This document shows positions 1 through 6,589 of a stretch of DNA of 9,046 bases, in pieces (position 1 is the stretch's first letter; every line of letters begins with the position of its first letter). Source of the DNA: DATCLA01 sp036564195 (GTDB lineage Bacteria; Bacillota; UBA4882; UBA8346); NCBI GenBank assembly GCA_036564195.1, contig DATCLA010000074.1:1-9046 (forward strand), given 5' to 3'. Made by a program: the position numbers and the translations under genes. Below the pieces are notes generated by a model. It searched no databases, was not told the DNA's origin, and saw nothing but the letters and a program-made list of their open reading frames with translations.

Positions 1-1
1 T

Positions 2-133
2 CCTAAAACTACCGGCGGTCCAGAGCCCAGCGATTCACTGCTTGAGCTGACATCGGATAATTTGGTACGGGGGGTTATTTTTGCGGAAATTCTAGGTCGG
101 CCTAAATTTCGTAGGGGGTTATTCGGGAAATAG
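2..133 (+). CDS. C-terminal end of a small protein of unknown function (5' truncated)
   Basis: An open frame enters from the left edge and runs 43 codons to a TAG at 131-133. The visible part is a polar stretch rich in Pro, Ser and Glu, then a compact ending with the segment LVRGVIFAEILGRPKFRR. It has the look of a real protein end: an amphipathic helix followed by a basic tail. I recall similar short Clostridia hypothetical proteins ending in a 'FSEILG.P..RR'-like motif, but I cannot name a family and assign no function. The start lies outside the window. No U-tailed hairpin follows; the hairpin at 159-206 lacks a T-run and belongs to the next gene's leader. The two could therefore be co-transcribed. 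Confidence 0.55.
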   Translation, partial: PKTTGGPEPSDSLLELTSDNLVRGVIFAEILGRPKFRRGLFGK

Positions 134-158
134 CATAAAAAAGAGTTTTTAAACAACA

Positions 159-211
159 TCTTCCACCATTATTTAACGGATAACTATCCATAATAATGGT
201 GGAGGAGGTGA
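159..211 (+). promoter_or_regulatory. Leader hairpin partly covering the ribosome binding site of the Asn/Gln-rich gene
   Basis: Bases 159-173 pair with 192-206: 14 Watson-Crick pairs plus one T-G wobble (161/204). Inside the loop, GGAT (178-181) can pair with ATCC (186-189). The right arm runs into the Shine-Dalgarno sequence AGGAGGTGA (203-211), whose first four bases sit in the stem. The ATG is at 218, a good six bases after the SD. No T-run follows, so this is not a terminator. The visible facts are the pairing and the overlap with the SD. Translational control (RNA thermometer-like opening, a protein switch, or mRNA stabilisation) is inference. Confidence 0.6.
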
Positions 212-217
212 GTAAAG

Positions 218-646
218 ATGAATTTACAAAATCAAAACTATTTACAAAACCAAAACAACTCGCAAAATACTTTTCAAAGCTTTAACAATCAAAACCAGAA
301 TAATCCCAATAACCAGTATCTCAATAACCAGAACCAGCCTCTTAACAATCAGAATTTTACCAACCAAACCCTTACTAACCAGGCCCAGCTGCAAAATGAA
401 GCTAGCCTGGCAGCGCGTGGCTACAATGCCCAACAGAATCTGGAATTAGCTGCCGAACTTAATCAAAAAACCCCTGGGGAGATTCAACGGATTTTAAATT
501 CGCAAGCTATCACCAATATTGAATTCGGTTATATCCCTGATGTTAGTCAAATGCAGATGAATAACAAGCAAATAAACAACATGAACCAGAATAACCCAAA
601 TAATATAAATGCAATCAACAATGCTCTGAACCTTGGTCAACGCTAG
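218..646 (+). CDS. Asn/Gln-rich, prion-like small protein of unknown function
   Basis: 142 residues, starting at an ATG six bases after a near-perfect Shine-Dalgarno (AGGAGGTGA, 203-211). The composition is extreme. By my count 39 of the first 60 residues are Asn or Gln, and about 67 of 142 overall. Three parts can be seen: a low-complexity N/Q tract (about 1-60) with recurring NNQNQ-like units; an ordinary, probably helical segment (about 61-108, including AARGYNAQQNLELAAELN and a TNIEFGYIPDV piece); and a second N-rich tail (about 113-142). There is no signal peptide, membrane segment, Cys or catalytic motif. The gene is monocistronic with a strong terminator downstream. Gamma-type acid-soluble spore proteins are also N/Q-rich, but their repeated FGTEFASET-like motif is absent. 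A spore-coat or scaffold role is possible but unsupported. The real start, SD and terminator make the gene credible; the function is unknown. Confidence 0.8.
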   Translation: MNLQNQNYLQNQNNSQNTFQSFNNQNQNNPNNQYLNNQNQPLNNQNFTNQTLTNQAQLQNEASLAARGYNAQQNLELAAELNQKTPGEIQRILNSQAITNIEFGYIPDVSQMQMNNKQINNMNQNNPNNINAINNALNLGQR

Positions 647-661
647 GAATAATTTTTAAAG

Positions 662-703
662 AAGCCTGTAACCGTTTTTCCGGTTATAGGCTTTTAGTTT
701 TTT
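662..703 (+). terminator. Intrinsic terminator of the Asn/Gln-rich gene
   Basis: Bases 662-674 pair with 681-693 (13 bp, one G-T wobble) around a six-base loop, followed by a T-rich tail with six Ts at 698-703. It sits 16 bases after the stop codon at 646. Confidence 0.9.
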
Positions 704-729
704 CGGTCTGCAAATAAAGGCCCGGTTTT

Positions 730-743
730 ACTAACAAGTTAGT
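730..743. promoter_or_regulatory. Perfect 14-bp palindrome abutting the -35 box (candidate operator)
   Basis: ACTAACAAGTTAGT is its own reverse complement except for the AA/GT-type centre: ACTAAC pairs with GTTAGT around AA. It ends on the first base of the TTGACA box, a typical place for a regulator to act. The palindrome and position are seen; the regulator is not encoded in the window and its identity is unknown. Confidence 0.4.
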
Positions 744-771
744 TGACATTTTAACTGCTTTGCAATACAAT
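743..771 (+). promoter_or_regulatory. Strong sigma-A-type promoter of the GH130 gene
   Basis: A perfect -35 box TTGACA (743-748) and a 17-base spacer precede the -10 box TACAAT (766-771), five of six matches to TATAAT. Transcription should start near 777-779, giving a leader of about 65 bases before the ATG at 844. It is isolated from the upstream gene by the terminator at 662-703. Confidence 0.8.
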
Positions 772-843
772 TTATACAGTTAATTTATGGATCTCCTGGG
801 AGAACTGTTTAATCCGGAAGACGTTTGAAAAAGTAAATGGGAA

Positions 844-1839
844 ATGGCAATGAAAAACCAAGCAACGATTGTCGGTTCTGCCTTAGCTAACATTCCCTGG
901 GAGGAAAAGCCAGTGGAATGTCAAGACGTTATTTGGCGGTCCAGTTGCAATCCGATTATTACCCGGGAGGCGGTTCCCAGTGCTAACAGCATTTTTAACA
1001 GCGCAGTGGTACCGTTTGAAGGTAAATTCGCGGGGGTCTTCCGTTGTGACCATCGTACCCGGCAGATGTTATTGCATTCCGGCCGGAGCAACGATGGAGT
1101 CCATTGGGAGTTGGAGCCGGAACCGATTAAGTTCATTTGTGATGATCCCGAAATTGCTAAGTTTGAATATGGTTATGACCCCAGAGTTTGCAGGTTGGAA
1201 GACCGGTATTATATAACTTGGTGTAACGGTTATCATGGCCCGGTAATTGGCATGGCCTATACCTATGATTTTAAAGAATTTTACCAGTTGGAAAATGCGT
1301 TTCTTCCGTTTAACCGCAACGGTGTGCTTTTTCCCAGAAAGATCAAGGGGAAATATGCCATGTTGAGCCGACCCAGTGATAACGGACACACTCCGTTTGG
1401 TGATATATTTTACAGTGAAAGCCCGGATCTGATCCATTGGGGTTGTCATCGGCATGTGATGGCGCCGAACGGTGGCTGGCAAAGTACAAAAATCGGAGCC
1501 GGTCCGACTCCGATTGAAACTAACGAAGGATGGTTGCTTTTTTACCATGGCGTTTTAACCTCCTGCAACGGGTTTGTTTATAGCTTCGGTGCCGCAATTT
1601 TAGATCTGGAGCAGCCCTGGAAAGTGCGGTATCGTACTGCACCTTACCTGTTAGCGCCCCAGGTCGGCTATGAATGTGTGGGCGATGTCCCTAACGTGGT
1701 ATTTCCTTGTGCCGCCCTGACTGATGCGGACAGCGGACGGATAGCCATCTACTACGGTGGAGCGGATACCGTGGTCTGCCTTGCCTTTACCCAGGTTGAT
1801 GAGTTAATCGCTTTTATCAAAGCAAACTCGAAATTATAA
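844..1839 (+). CDS. GH130 family beta-mannoside (mannooligosaccharide-type) phosphorylase
   Basis: 331 residues without signal peptide, the usual length of compact family 130 glycoside hydrolases/phosphorylases: single-domain five-bladed beta-propellers acting in the cytoplasm. Known members reversibly phosphorolyse beta-mannosides (for example beta-1,4-mannooligosaccharides) to mannose 1-phosphate. Visible family marks are CNPIITREAVPSANSIFNSAVVPF (35-58), YGYDPRV with the presumed general acid Asp112, NRNGVLFPRK (157-166), SRPSDNGHTPFGDIF (175-189), STKIGAGPTPIE (214-225), LLFYHGV (231-237) and DVPNVVFPCAAL (281-292). Arg81, Arg176, Lys216 and His235 fit the positions that bind phosphate in family phosphorylases, which favours a phosphorylase over a hydrolase. 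Exact substrate (mannose-Glc, mannose-GlcNAc or mannooligosaccharide) cannot be told. No transporter or other sugar gene adjoins it. The start is uncertain: no good Shine-Dalgarno precedes the ATG at 844 or the in-frame ATG at 850. Confidence 0.92.
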   Translation: MAMKNQATIVGSALANIPWEEKPVECQDVIWRSSCNPIITREAVPSANSIFNSAVVPFEGKFAGVFRCDHRTRQMLLHSGRSNDGVHWELEPEPIKFICDDPEIAKFEYGYDPRVCRLEDRYYITWCNGYHGPVIGMAYTYDFKEFYQLENAFLPFNRNGVLFPRKIKGKYAMLSRPSDNGHTPFGDIFYSESPDLIHWGCHRHVMAPNGGWQSTKIGAGPTPIETNEGWLLFYHGVLTSCNGFVYSFGAAILDLEQPWKVRYRTAPYLLAPQVGYECVGDVPNVVFPCAALTDADSGRIAIYYGGADTVVCLAFTQVDELIAFIKANSKL

Positions 1840-1940
1840 GGATCGTTCCCTTCCTCATTTGGTAAAACGGTTTTTAATAAAAGGCATTGGTCTCAGAAAA
1901 ATTTCTCTCCCGCTTACTTTTTATATCAGGTTATCAATCA

Positions 1941-1981
1941 AAAAAGCACATACTTTGCCCGCTGCAAAGTTGTGCTTTTTT
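1941..1981. terminator. Bidirectional terminator between GH130 and the hemolysin III gene
   Basis: AAAAAGCACA (1941-1950) pairs with TGTGCTTTTT (1971-1980), continued by ACTTTGC (1952-1958) with GCAAAGT (1964-1970), with one bulged T at 1951 and a five-base loop. A T-run closes it on the + strand (1976-1981) and an A-run (1940-1945) provides the U-tail for the - strand. It therefore serves both convergent genes. Confidence 0.9.
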
Positions 1982-2023
1982 CTTTCAACGGATTTTTCCG
2001 GAAACAAAAATTTGCTTCCCTTG

Positions 2024-2677
2024 CTAAATGACTGCAATATACCAGTAGATCATCCAAAAGTGGCAGATACTTCCTAGTAAAACGAAGAGATGAAAGAGCT
2101 CATGAAATCCAAATACATTAGGCCAGGGGTTAGGCTTTTTAACTCCATAGATTATCGCTCCGGTTGTGTAGGACAAACCGCCAGCCAATAGCCAGCCTAA
2201 ACCCGCTTCCGGAACCAGCTGCTTCAATGGACAGATGGCAATGACCACTAACCAGCCCATTATGGTGTAAATCATCGTGCTGAGCCAACGGGGCGCCTCA
2301 AACCAGATTGATTTGAAACAAATGCCAATTAAAGCCAAGCCCCAGACCGAGCCGAATAAACTCCAACCCCAGGCTCCTCGTAAGGGGATCAGGCAGAGCG
2401 GAGTATAGGTGCCGGCAATTAATAAAAAAATCATACTGTGGTCCAACTTACGTAAGCGACCGGTTGCTTGAGAGGATAACTGTAGCCAGTGATATAAGGT
2501 ACTTGCCGTATAAAGGAGGATCAGACTGGTACCAAAGATCGTTAAGGCTACCAGATGCCATGGCTTTCCGGATACTGCCGGGTTGGTTAATAACAACACC
2601 AATCCGGCTATGGATAAGAGCAGCCCTGCAAAGTGGGTTAACCCGCTCAGTGGATCTTTTAACGTCTTAATTATCAT
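2024..2677 (-). CDS. Hemolysin III / PAQR family membrane protein (YqfA/TrhA type)
   Basis: 217 residues with about seven predicted membrane helices (roughly 12-32, 43-62, 80-98, 105-123, 133-150, 161-179, 194-214), the normal size for bacterial hemolysin III-like proteins. The PAQR signature is complete: Ser59-x3-His63 in STLYH, Asp79 in LDHSMIFLLIAGTYTP, and His192-x3-His196 in FHELFH, with a further His206. In PAQR proteins the Asp and His residues bind a metal, normally zinc, near the membrane face. The N-terminal DPLSGLTHFAG is also typical. The name is historical; bacterial members are linked mainly to membrane-lipid/fluidity homeostasis, and a toxin role should not be assumed. The ATG at 2677 has only a weak upstream purine run (AAAAGGCAGAG). 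It is monocistronic and ends against the shared terminator with GH130. No convincing promoter was found in 2678-2800. Confidence 0.92.
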   Translation of the reverse strand: MIIKTLKDPLSGLTHFAGLLLSIAGLVLLLTNPAVSGKPWHLVALTIFGTSLILLYTASTLYHWLQLSSQATGRLRKLDHSMIFLLIAGTYTPLCLIPLRGAWGWSLFGSVWGLALIGICFKSIWFEAPRWLSTMIYTIMGWLVVIAICPLKQLVPEAGLGWLLAGGLSYTTGAIIYGVKKPNPWPNVFGFHELFHLFVLLGSICHFWMIYWYIAVI

Positions 2678-2807
2678 TTTAGTTAACTCTGCCTTTTTAT
2701 CAGTGTTTGGGAATTAAATTAGAATTTCCTGTAGTGATATTCGGGTTTTCGAATAAGATTCCTGCTCGGGTAGGATAATAGTTTTTGTCGGGGCTAATGT
2801 AATAAAT

Positions 2808-2834
2808 CAGCCAACCGGTTAGTGGGGTTGGCTG
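2808..2834 (-). terminator. Possible terminator downstream of the frameshifted chemoreceptor
   Basis: A perfect 9-bp inverted repeat, CAGCCAACC (2808-2816) with GGTTGGCTG (2826-2834), around a nine-base loop. Read on the - strand it is followed by ATTTATTACATT, a loose T-rich tail rather than a clean U-run, so termination is likely but perhaps incomplete. It lies about 70 bases past the stop at 2902. The rest of 2678-2901 holds only short imperfect repeats. Confidence 0.5.
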
Positions 2835-2901
2835 GAGACTTCCTGAATCAAAAATATTCTTAAAAAAGGTTCTATTTCATTTCCTGCGGCGAATCCGAGT
2901 T

Positions 2902-4026
2902 TCAAATTACAAACCGGCTGATCGAACGCTTCAGTTGACTTGAAATATCAGCCAGGTTTTCCGCCAAAGCCGAAACTTCTTCAGTTGCAGCACTCTGTTC
3001 TTCAGTGGCTGCCGTAACTTCTTCGGTGCTTGCCATACTTTCTTCACTTAAAGCAGCGATGTTGGTAATGGCTGCAATCGCGCTTTCATTTCTTTCGACC
3101 ATCTTCTTAGCGGAAAAAGCAACCGAATCGATGCGGATCAGAATATTCTCCAACTTAGTGAAGATATTTTCAAAGGTGATTGTAGCTTCTGCTGCTAAAT
3201 CTTTACCAGACTCCACCATTTTCATCCCATTGATTATGGAGTTGACCGCTTGTTGGGAACGCTGTTTCATCTGACTAATCAGGGAGCTGATCATTTGGGC
3301 GGCTTGTTTTGATTGCTCGGCCAGCTTACCGGTTTCCTGGGCAACAACATCAAACCCTCTGCCGTATTCACCGGCACGGGCAGCTTCGATGGCGGCGTTC
3401 AATGCTAACAGAGTGGTCTGTTCGGCAATCCTTTCAATAACTGTGGTGATTACTTCAATTTCAGAAGAGGTATTGTTTAGATCGTTAATAACCATAGATA
3501 CGTCTTTAGTCATGTTATAAATATTAAGAATTTCATTGGTTACATCACGGGTGGCCTTTTGCCCTAGTGTCGCTGACTGGGCAATACTTTCCGAGTCGGC
3601 GGAGATGGCTTTCAATTCACTGGAAACCTGGCGTACCAAGCCGGCTAAGATATTGATGTTATTGACTGCCGCAGTAGTCTGGTCCGCTTGTTCGGTTGCA
3701 GCGTGTGAAAGTTCTTCCATAGTTTTGGCTACTTCTACTGCCGTTCTTCCGGTCTCGGAGGAAGAATGTTTCAGCTCCTGACTGGCAATATAAAGCATAT
3801 TCGAATGTTCGTTAACTCCACCGACCAGTTCGCGTAGGCTGGAAATGGCTCTGTTTAAGCTTTCAGTCATACCGGCTACTTCGCGGGAACCTTTTGCATG
3901 AACTGTTTTAGTTAAATTCCCATTGGCCAAGGCCTTGGCGGTATCGTCGACTAATTCGAGAGGCTTAGCGATTAAGATTGCAATTGCAAAACCGATCCTG
4001 TGGCCAGAACCGTTCCGAGCAGCCAT
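2902..4026 (-). pseudogene. HAMP and signalling half of a frameshifted methyl-accepting chemotaxis protein
   Basis: This frame carries the C-terminal two thirds of a chemoreceptor. It holds the end of TM2 (GFAIAILIA), HAMP (about residues 20-73, AKPLELVDDTAKALANG), then the long cytoplasmic coiled coil with the hairpin tip IAEQTTLLALNAAIEAARAGE (200-220) and the C-terminal STEEV/AATEEQSAATEEV segment. It aligns without gaps, by eye, to the intact paralogue at 4768-6444. The first ten or so residues (MAARNGSGHR) are out-of-frame sequence overlapping the upstream half. No Shine-Dalgarno precedes the ATG at 4026, so independent translation is unlikely. Two substitutions hit the conserved tip: Asp226 (GRGFDVV, normally Ala) and Gly233 (normally Arg in EVRKLA). 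The remaining reading frame is uninterrupted for 374 codons, so the break is recent, a sequencing error, or tolerated. Confidence 0.85.
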
Positions 4027-4577
4027 AGGATAATCGTAAAGGAATTAGCAAAACTAAAAAACCGGCCATTCTCCATAATGGTATTAAGCATTTCTTCCTG
4101 GAGGGAAGTAGCGATATCGCTCAGAGTGGTATGGCAGGATTCGAGATAGGAACTGACTTTCAGGTAATTATCTTTAGTTGCGGTCCGTTGTAAAATTCTT
4201 TTGATTTGCCTTAGATTGTTAAGAATATCGGCTACTTGGTCGGGATAGTTTTCTTTTAATTGCTCCAGTTTTCCGTTGAGATTTGTTTCCGCCGACAAAG
4301 TAAAGTAAGAACGGGTTGAATTTTCGGCGCCATTCACATCATTGGAGTATTTTAATTGGATGACATAAAGTTCCTTTTCGATCTCGCGGATATACATGGT
4401 TGATTCGGTGTTTTTATTTAACCTTTGAGAGTTAGCATCAATTTTAGTTACGGTATAAAACCCCAGCATTCCTTGGATTCCAGCAAAGGTTATCATAATA
4501 CCAATGATGATTAAAATTTGATGAAAAACTTTCATCTTCTTTAAAAGGGGAAAAACCAGCTGCTGTAATAGATTCAT
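3972..4577 (-). pseudogene. Sensor half of a frameshifted methyl-accepting chemotaxis protein
   Basis: About 201 residues: a short basic N-terminus, TM1 (about 20-40, ILIIIGIMITFAGIQGMLG), an extracytoplasmic helical sensor of four-helix-bundle type (about 41-178) and the start of TM2 (FTIILWLLGTVLATG). The last six residues (VLQLQS) are off-frame; the true continuation, GFAIAILIAKPLEL, lies one frame over. The junction is at about 3991-3998, where one base is missing relative to the paralogue. The ATG at 4577 is chosen because it stands nine bases after GGAGG and aligns with the equivalent start of the paralogue; ATG 4580, immediately upstream, is possible. If translated alone it would be a membrane-anchored sensor without signalling domain. 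It has its own promoter (4625-4653). Confidence 0.85.
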
Positions 4578-4624
4578 CATATAGATCCTCCAGTTTTTAA
4601 ATAATTAGGACGATTGTTTATTAT

Positions 4625-4653
4625 ATTCTACCATTTATGTATTTTTTTGTAAA
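4625..4653 (-). promoter_or_regulatory. Sigma-A-type promoter of the frameshifted chemoreceptor
   Basis: On the - strand, TTTACA (4653-4648), a 17-base spacer and TAGAAT (4630-4625). Transcription would start near 4618, about 40 bases before the start codon. It closely matches the promoter of the paralogue: the same -35 box followed by an A-run. Confidence 0.65.
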
Positions 4654-4711
4654 TAAATATTTGATATTCCAAAAACCGGCATGAAGTGTAATTTATCGTG
4701 TTTAATCCCAA

Positions 4712-4741
4712 TAAAAAAGTTGAACCATTTAGGGTTCAACT
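4712..4741 (-). terminator. Intrinsic terminator of the intact chemoreceptor
   Basis: AGTTGAACC (4718-4726) pairs perfectly with GGTTCAACT (4733-4741) around a six-base loop. An A-run at 4712-4717 gives six Us on the - strand transcript. It lies 26 bases past the stop at 4768, so the two chemoreceptor genes are separate transcription units. Confidence 0.9.
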
Positions 4742-4767
4742 AAACTGGAGTAACCATTCAATCTGGT

Positions 4768-6444
4768 TCAAATTTTAAACCGGGCGATCGATTGTTCCAG
4801 TTTACTGGAGATTTCGGCTAGGTTTGCCGCTAAAGCAGTAACTTCTTGCGTCGCAGCGCTTTGTTGTTCGGCGGTTGCCGAAACCTCTTCAGTACTGCTC
4901 ATACTTTCTTCACTTAAAGCAGCGATGCTGGTAATGGCGGTTATCACGTTTTCATTACTGCTGGCCATCTTTTTAGCGGAAAGCGCAACGGAATCAATGT
5001 GCGCTAAGATCTGTTCTAAATTAGTGAAGATATTCTCAAAGGTAACGGTAGCTGCTGATGTTAAATTCTTACCTGACTCAACCATTTTAATGCCGTTGGC
5101 CATTGAGTGGACAGTCTGTTCAGATCGTTGTTTCATCTGGCTGGCCAACGACTCAATGAGTTGGGCGGCTTGTTTGGACTGATCAGCCAATTTGCGGGTT
5201 TGTTGGGCAACTACTGCAAACCCTCTTCCATGTTCACCGGCGCGTGCCGCTTCGATGGCGGCATTTAAGGCCAAGAGGGTAGTTTGTTCGGCGATTCCCT
5301 TAATTAAAGAGGTGATCTCTGTTATTTCGTTAGAGGTCTCCACCAATTCGCCGATGGTCGCGGAAACTGCTTTGGTCATATTATAAATCTTAACTATTTC
5401 ATTGCTAACATCATTAGTGGCTTTCTGCCCAAGTTGAGCTGATTGGGTGATTTTTTCCGAATCAGCAGAGATGGTTTTCAATTCACCGGAAACCTGGCGT
5501 ACCAGTTCGGCTAAGACATTTATGTTATTTACTGCCGCAGTTGTTTGTCCTGCCTGTTCGGATGATGCCCGCGCCAGCTCTTCCATAGCTTGCGCAACTT
5601 CAACTGCTGATTTTCCGGTCTCCCCGGCAGTATTGTGCAGTTCCTGACTGGCATTGAGGAGTCGATTAGCATGTTCACTAATCCCGCCGACCAGTTCTCT
5701 CAGGCCGAGAATGGCTTTGTTTAAACCTTCGGTCATTCCGGTTACTTCCCGTGAGCCGTACGTATTTATAGTTTTAGTTAAATCACCATTTGCTAAGGCC
5801 TTGGTAGTTATGTTGATTAATTCCAACGGTTTCGCAATTGACACCGCAATTATAAAACCGGTTCCAGTTGCTAACCCCGTTCCAACCAGCCAAAGAATGA
5901 TCGTATAGAGATTGGCGTAGTCAAAAAATCGTCCATTCTCTACAATTGTATTAAGTACTCCTTCCTGGAGCGAAATGGCGATATTATTCAGTGTAGTGTG
6001 GCAGGAATTAAGGATGGATTCAACCTTGAGGTAGTTAGCGGGGGTAGCCGGTAGCTGCAGAATATTTTTAAACTCATTGAGGTCATCAGTGATCGCCTGA
6101 ATTTGACTGGGAAACGCCGTTGTTAACTGGTCCAGTTTTCCCTTAATATTAACTTCGCCTGACATATTGTAGTAGGAGCGGGTTAAGTTAGCGGAGACAG
6201 CTATATCATTGTAATATTTTAACTGGAGGGTATAGAGTTCACTTTGGATTTCCCGGATATACATTATTCCTTCCGTATTTTTGTCCGTTTTTTGCGTATT
6301 GGCATTGATCTTACTGATGGTGTTCAATCCCACCAGCCCTTGTATTCCTGAAAAAATGACCATGATGCCGATAATTATTAGAATTTGATGGAATACTCGC
6401 ATTTTTCTTATTGGGATAGTGACTAATGTCAATAATCGTTTCAT
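4768..6444 (-). CDS. Methyl-accepting chemotaxis protein (transmembrane receptor, intact)
   Basis: About 558 residues. Numbering from ATG 6450: TM1 22-41 (QILIIIGIMVIFSGIQGLVG), extracytoplasmic four-helix-bundle-like sensor 42-180, TM2 183-204, HAMP 204-257 (AKPLELINITTKALANGDL), and a cytoplasmic signalling coiled coil to 560 with hairpin tip IAEQTTLLALNAAIEAARAGE (386-406). Known receptors of this type form trimers of dimers that control CheA through CheW; the ligand here is unknown. There is no C-terminal pentapeptide tether. Likely methylation-site helices flank the tip, including the EEVSATAEQQSAATQEV region (521-537). The tip has QTT where QTN is the norm, and AQQTRKLA where AxEVRKLA is usual. 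The ATG at 6444 stands nine bases after GGAGG (6454-6458) and aligns with the paralogue's start; the ATG at 6450 is only three bases away, too close. It is transcribed separately from the damaged twin downstream. Confidence 0.95.
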   Translation of the reverse strand: MKRLLTLVTIPIRKMRVFHQILIIIGIMVIFSGIQGLVGLNTISKINANTQKTDKNTEGIMYIREIQSELYTLQLKYYNDIAVSANLTRSYYNMSGEVNIKGKLDQLTTAFPSQIQAITDDLNEFKNILQLPATPANYLKVESILNSCHTTLNNIAISLQEGVLNTIVENGRFFDYANLYTIILWLVGTGLATGTGFIIAVSIAKPLELINITTKALANGDLTKTINTYGSREVTGMTEGLNKAILGLRELVGGISEHANRLLNASQELHNTAGETGKSAVEVAQAMEELARASSEQAGQTTAAVNNINVLAELVRQVSGELKTISADSEKITQSAQLGQKATNDVSNEIVKIYNMTKAVSATIGELVETSNEITEITSLIKGIAEQTTLLALNAAIEAARAGEHGRGFAVVAQQTRKLADQSKQAAQLIESLASQMKQRSEQTVHSMANGIKMVESGKNLTSAATVTFENIFTNLEQILAHIDSVALSAKKMASSNENVITAITSIAALSEESMSSTEEVSATAEQQSAATQEVTALAANLAEISSKLEQSIARFKI

Positions 6445-6589
6445 TAACATGTACCTCCAGTTTTATCAAATTTATAGTTGTTGATGCTCGTTGGTACAAT
6501 TAATTCAGTAAAATTATGCCAATTATTTATTTCAGATCGGAATCTTGTATAATTCGTTAAAATAAGTAAAAATAGTTCAATTTAGTATC

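Noticed and set aside
242..433. A hydrophobic 63-codon - frame inside the N/Q-rich gene
   Set aside because: The Leu/Ile/Val-rich product is simply the reverse of AAC/CAA/AAT codon repeats; no start signal.
1069..1548. A 159-codon - frame opposite the GH130 gene
   Set aside because: Wholly antisense to a clearly identified enzyme, with no ribosome site; its sequence is a mirror effect of GH130 codon use.
1859..2077. A 72-codon + frame between GH130 and the hemolysin III gene
   Set aside because: It runs straight through the strong terminator at 1941-1981 and into the antisense of the hemolysin III gene, with no ribosome site and no family features.
2738..2755. Inverted repeat TATTCG/CGAATA upstream of the hemolysin III gene
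   Set aside because: Only six base pairs in an AT-rich region, with no promoter boxes to place it against; likely chance.
3985..4005. Programmed -1 frameshifting to make a full-length receptor from the split gene
   Set aside because: No X-XXY-YYZ slippery heptamer, no long homopolymer and no evident downstream stem at the junction; the intact paralogue needs no shift. A mutation or sequence error is simpler.
6311..6499. A 62-codon - frame overlapping the start of the intact chemoreceptor
   Set aside because: It overlaps the well-supported chemoreceptor start on the same strand in another frame, with no ribosome site of its own.
6534..6560. Possible flagellar sigma-28 promoter for the intact chemoreceptor (TTAA-N15-TCCGATCT on the - strand)
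   Set aside because: The 15-base spacing is right, but both boxes deviate from TAAA and GCCGATAA. The sigma-A boxes at 6590-6618 are much better, and the twin gene lacks an equivalent. Not excluded as a second promoter.
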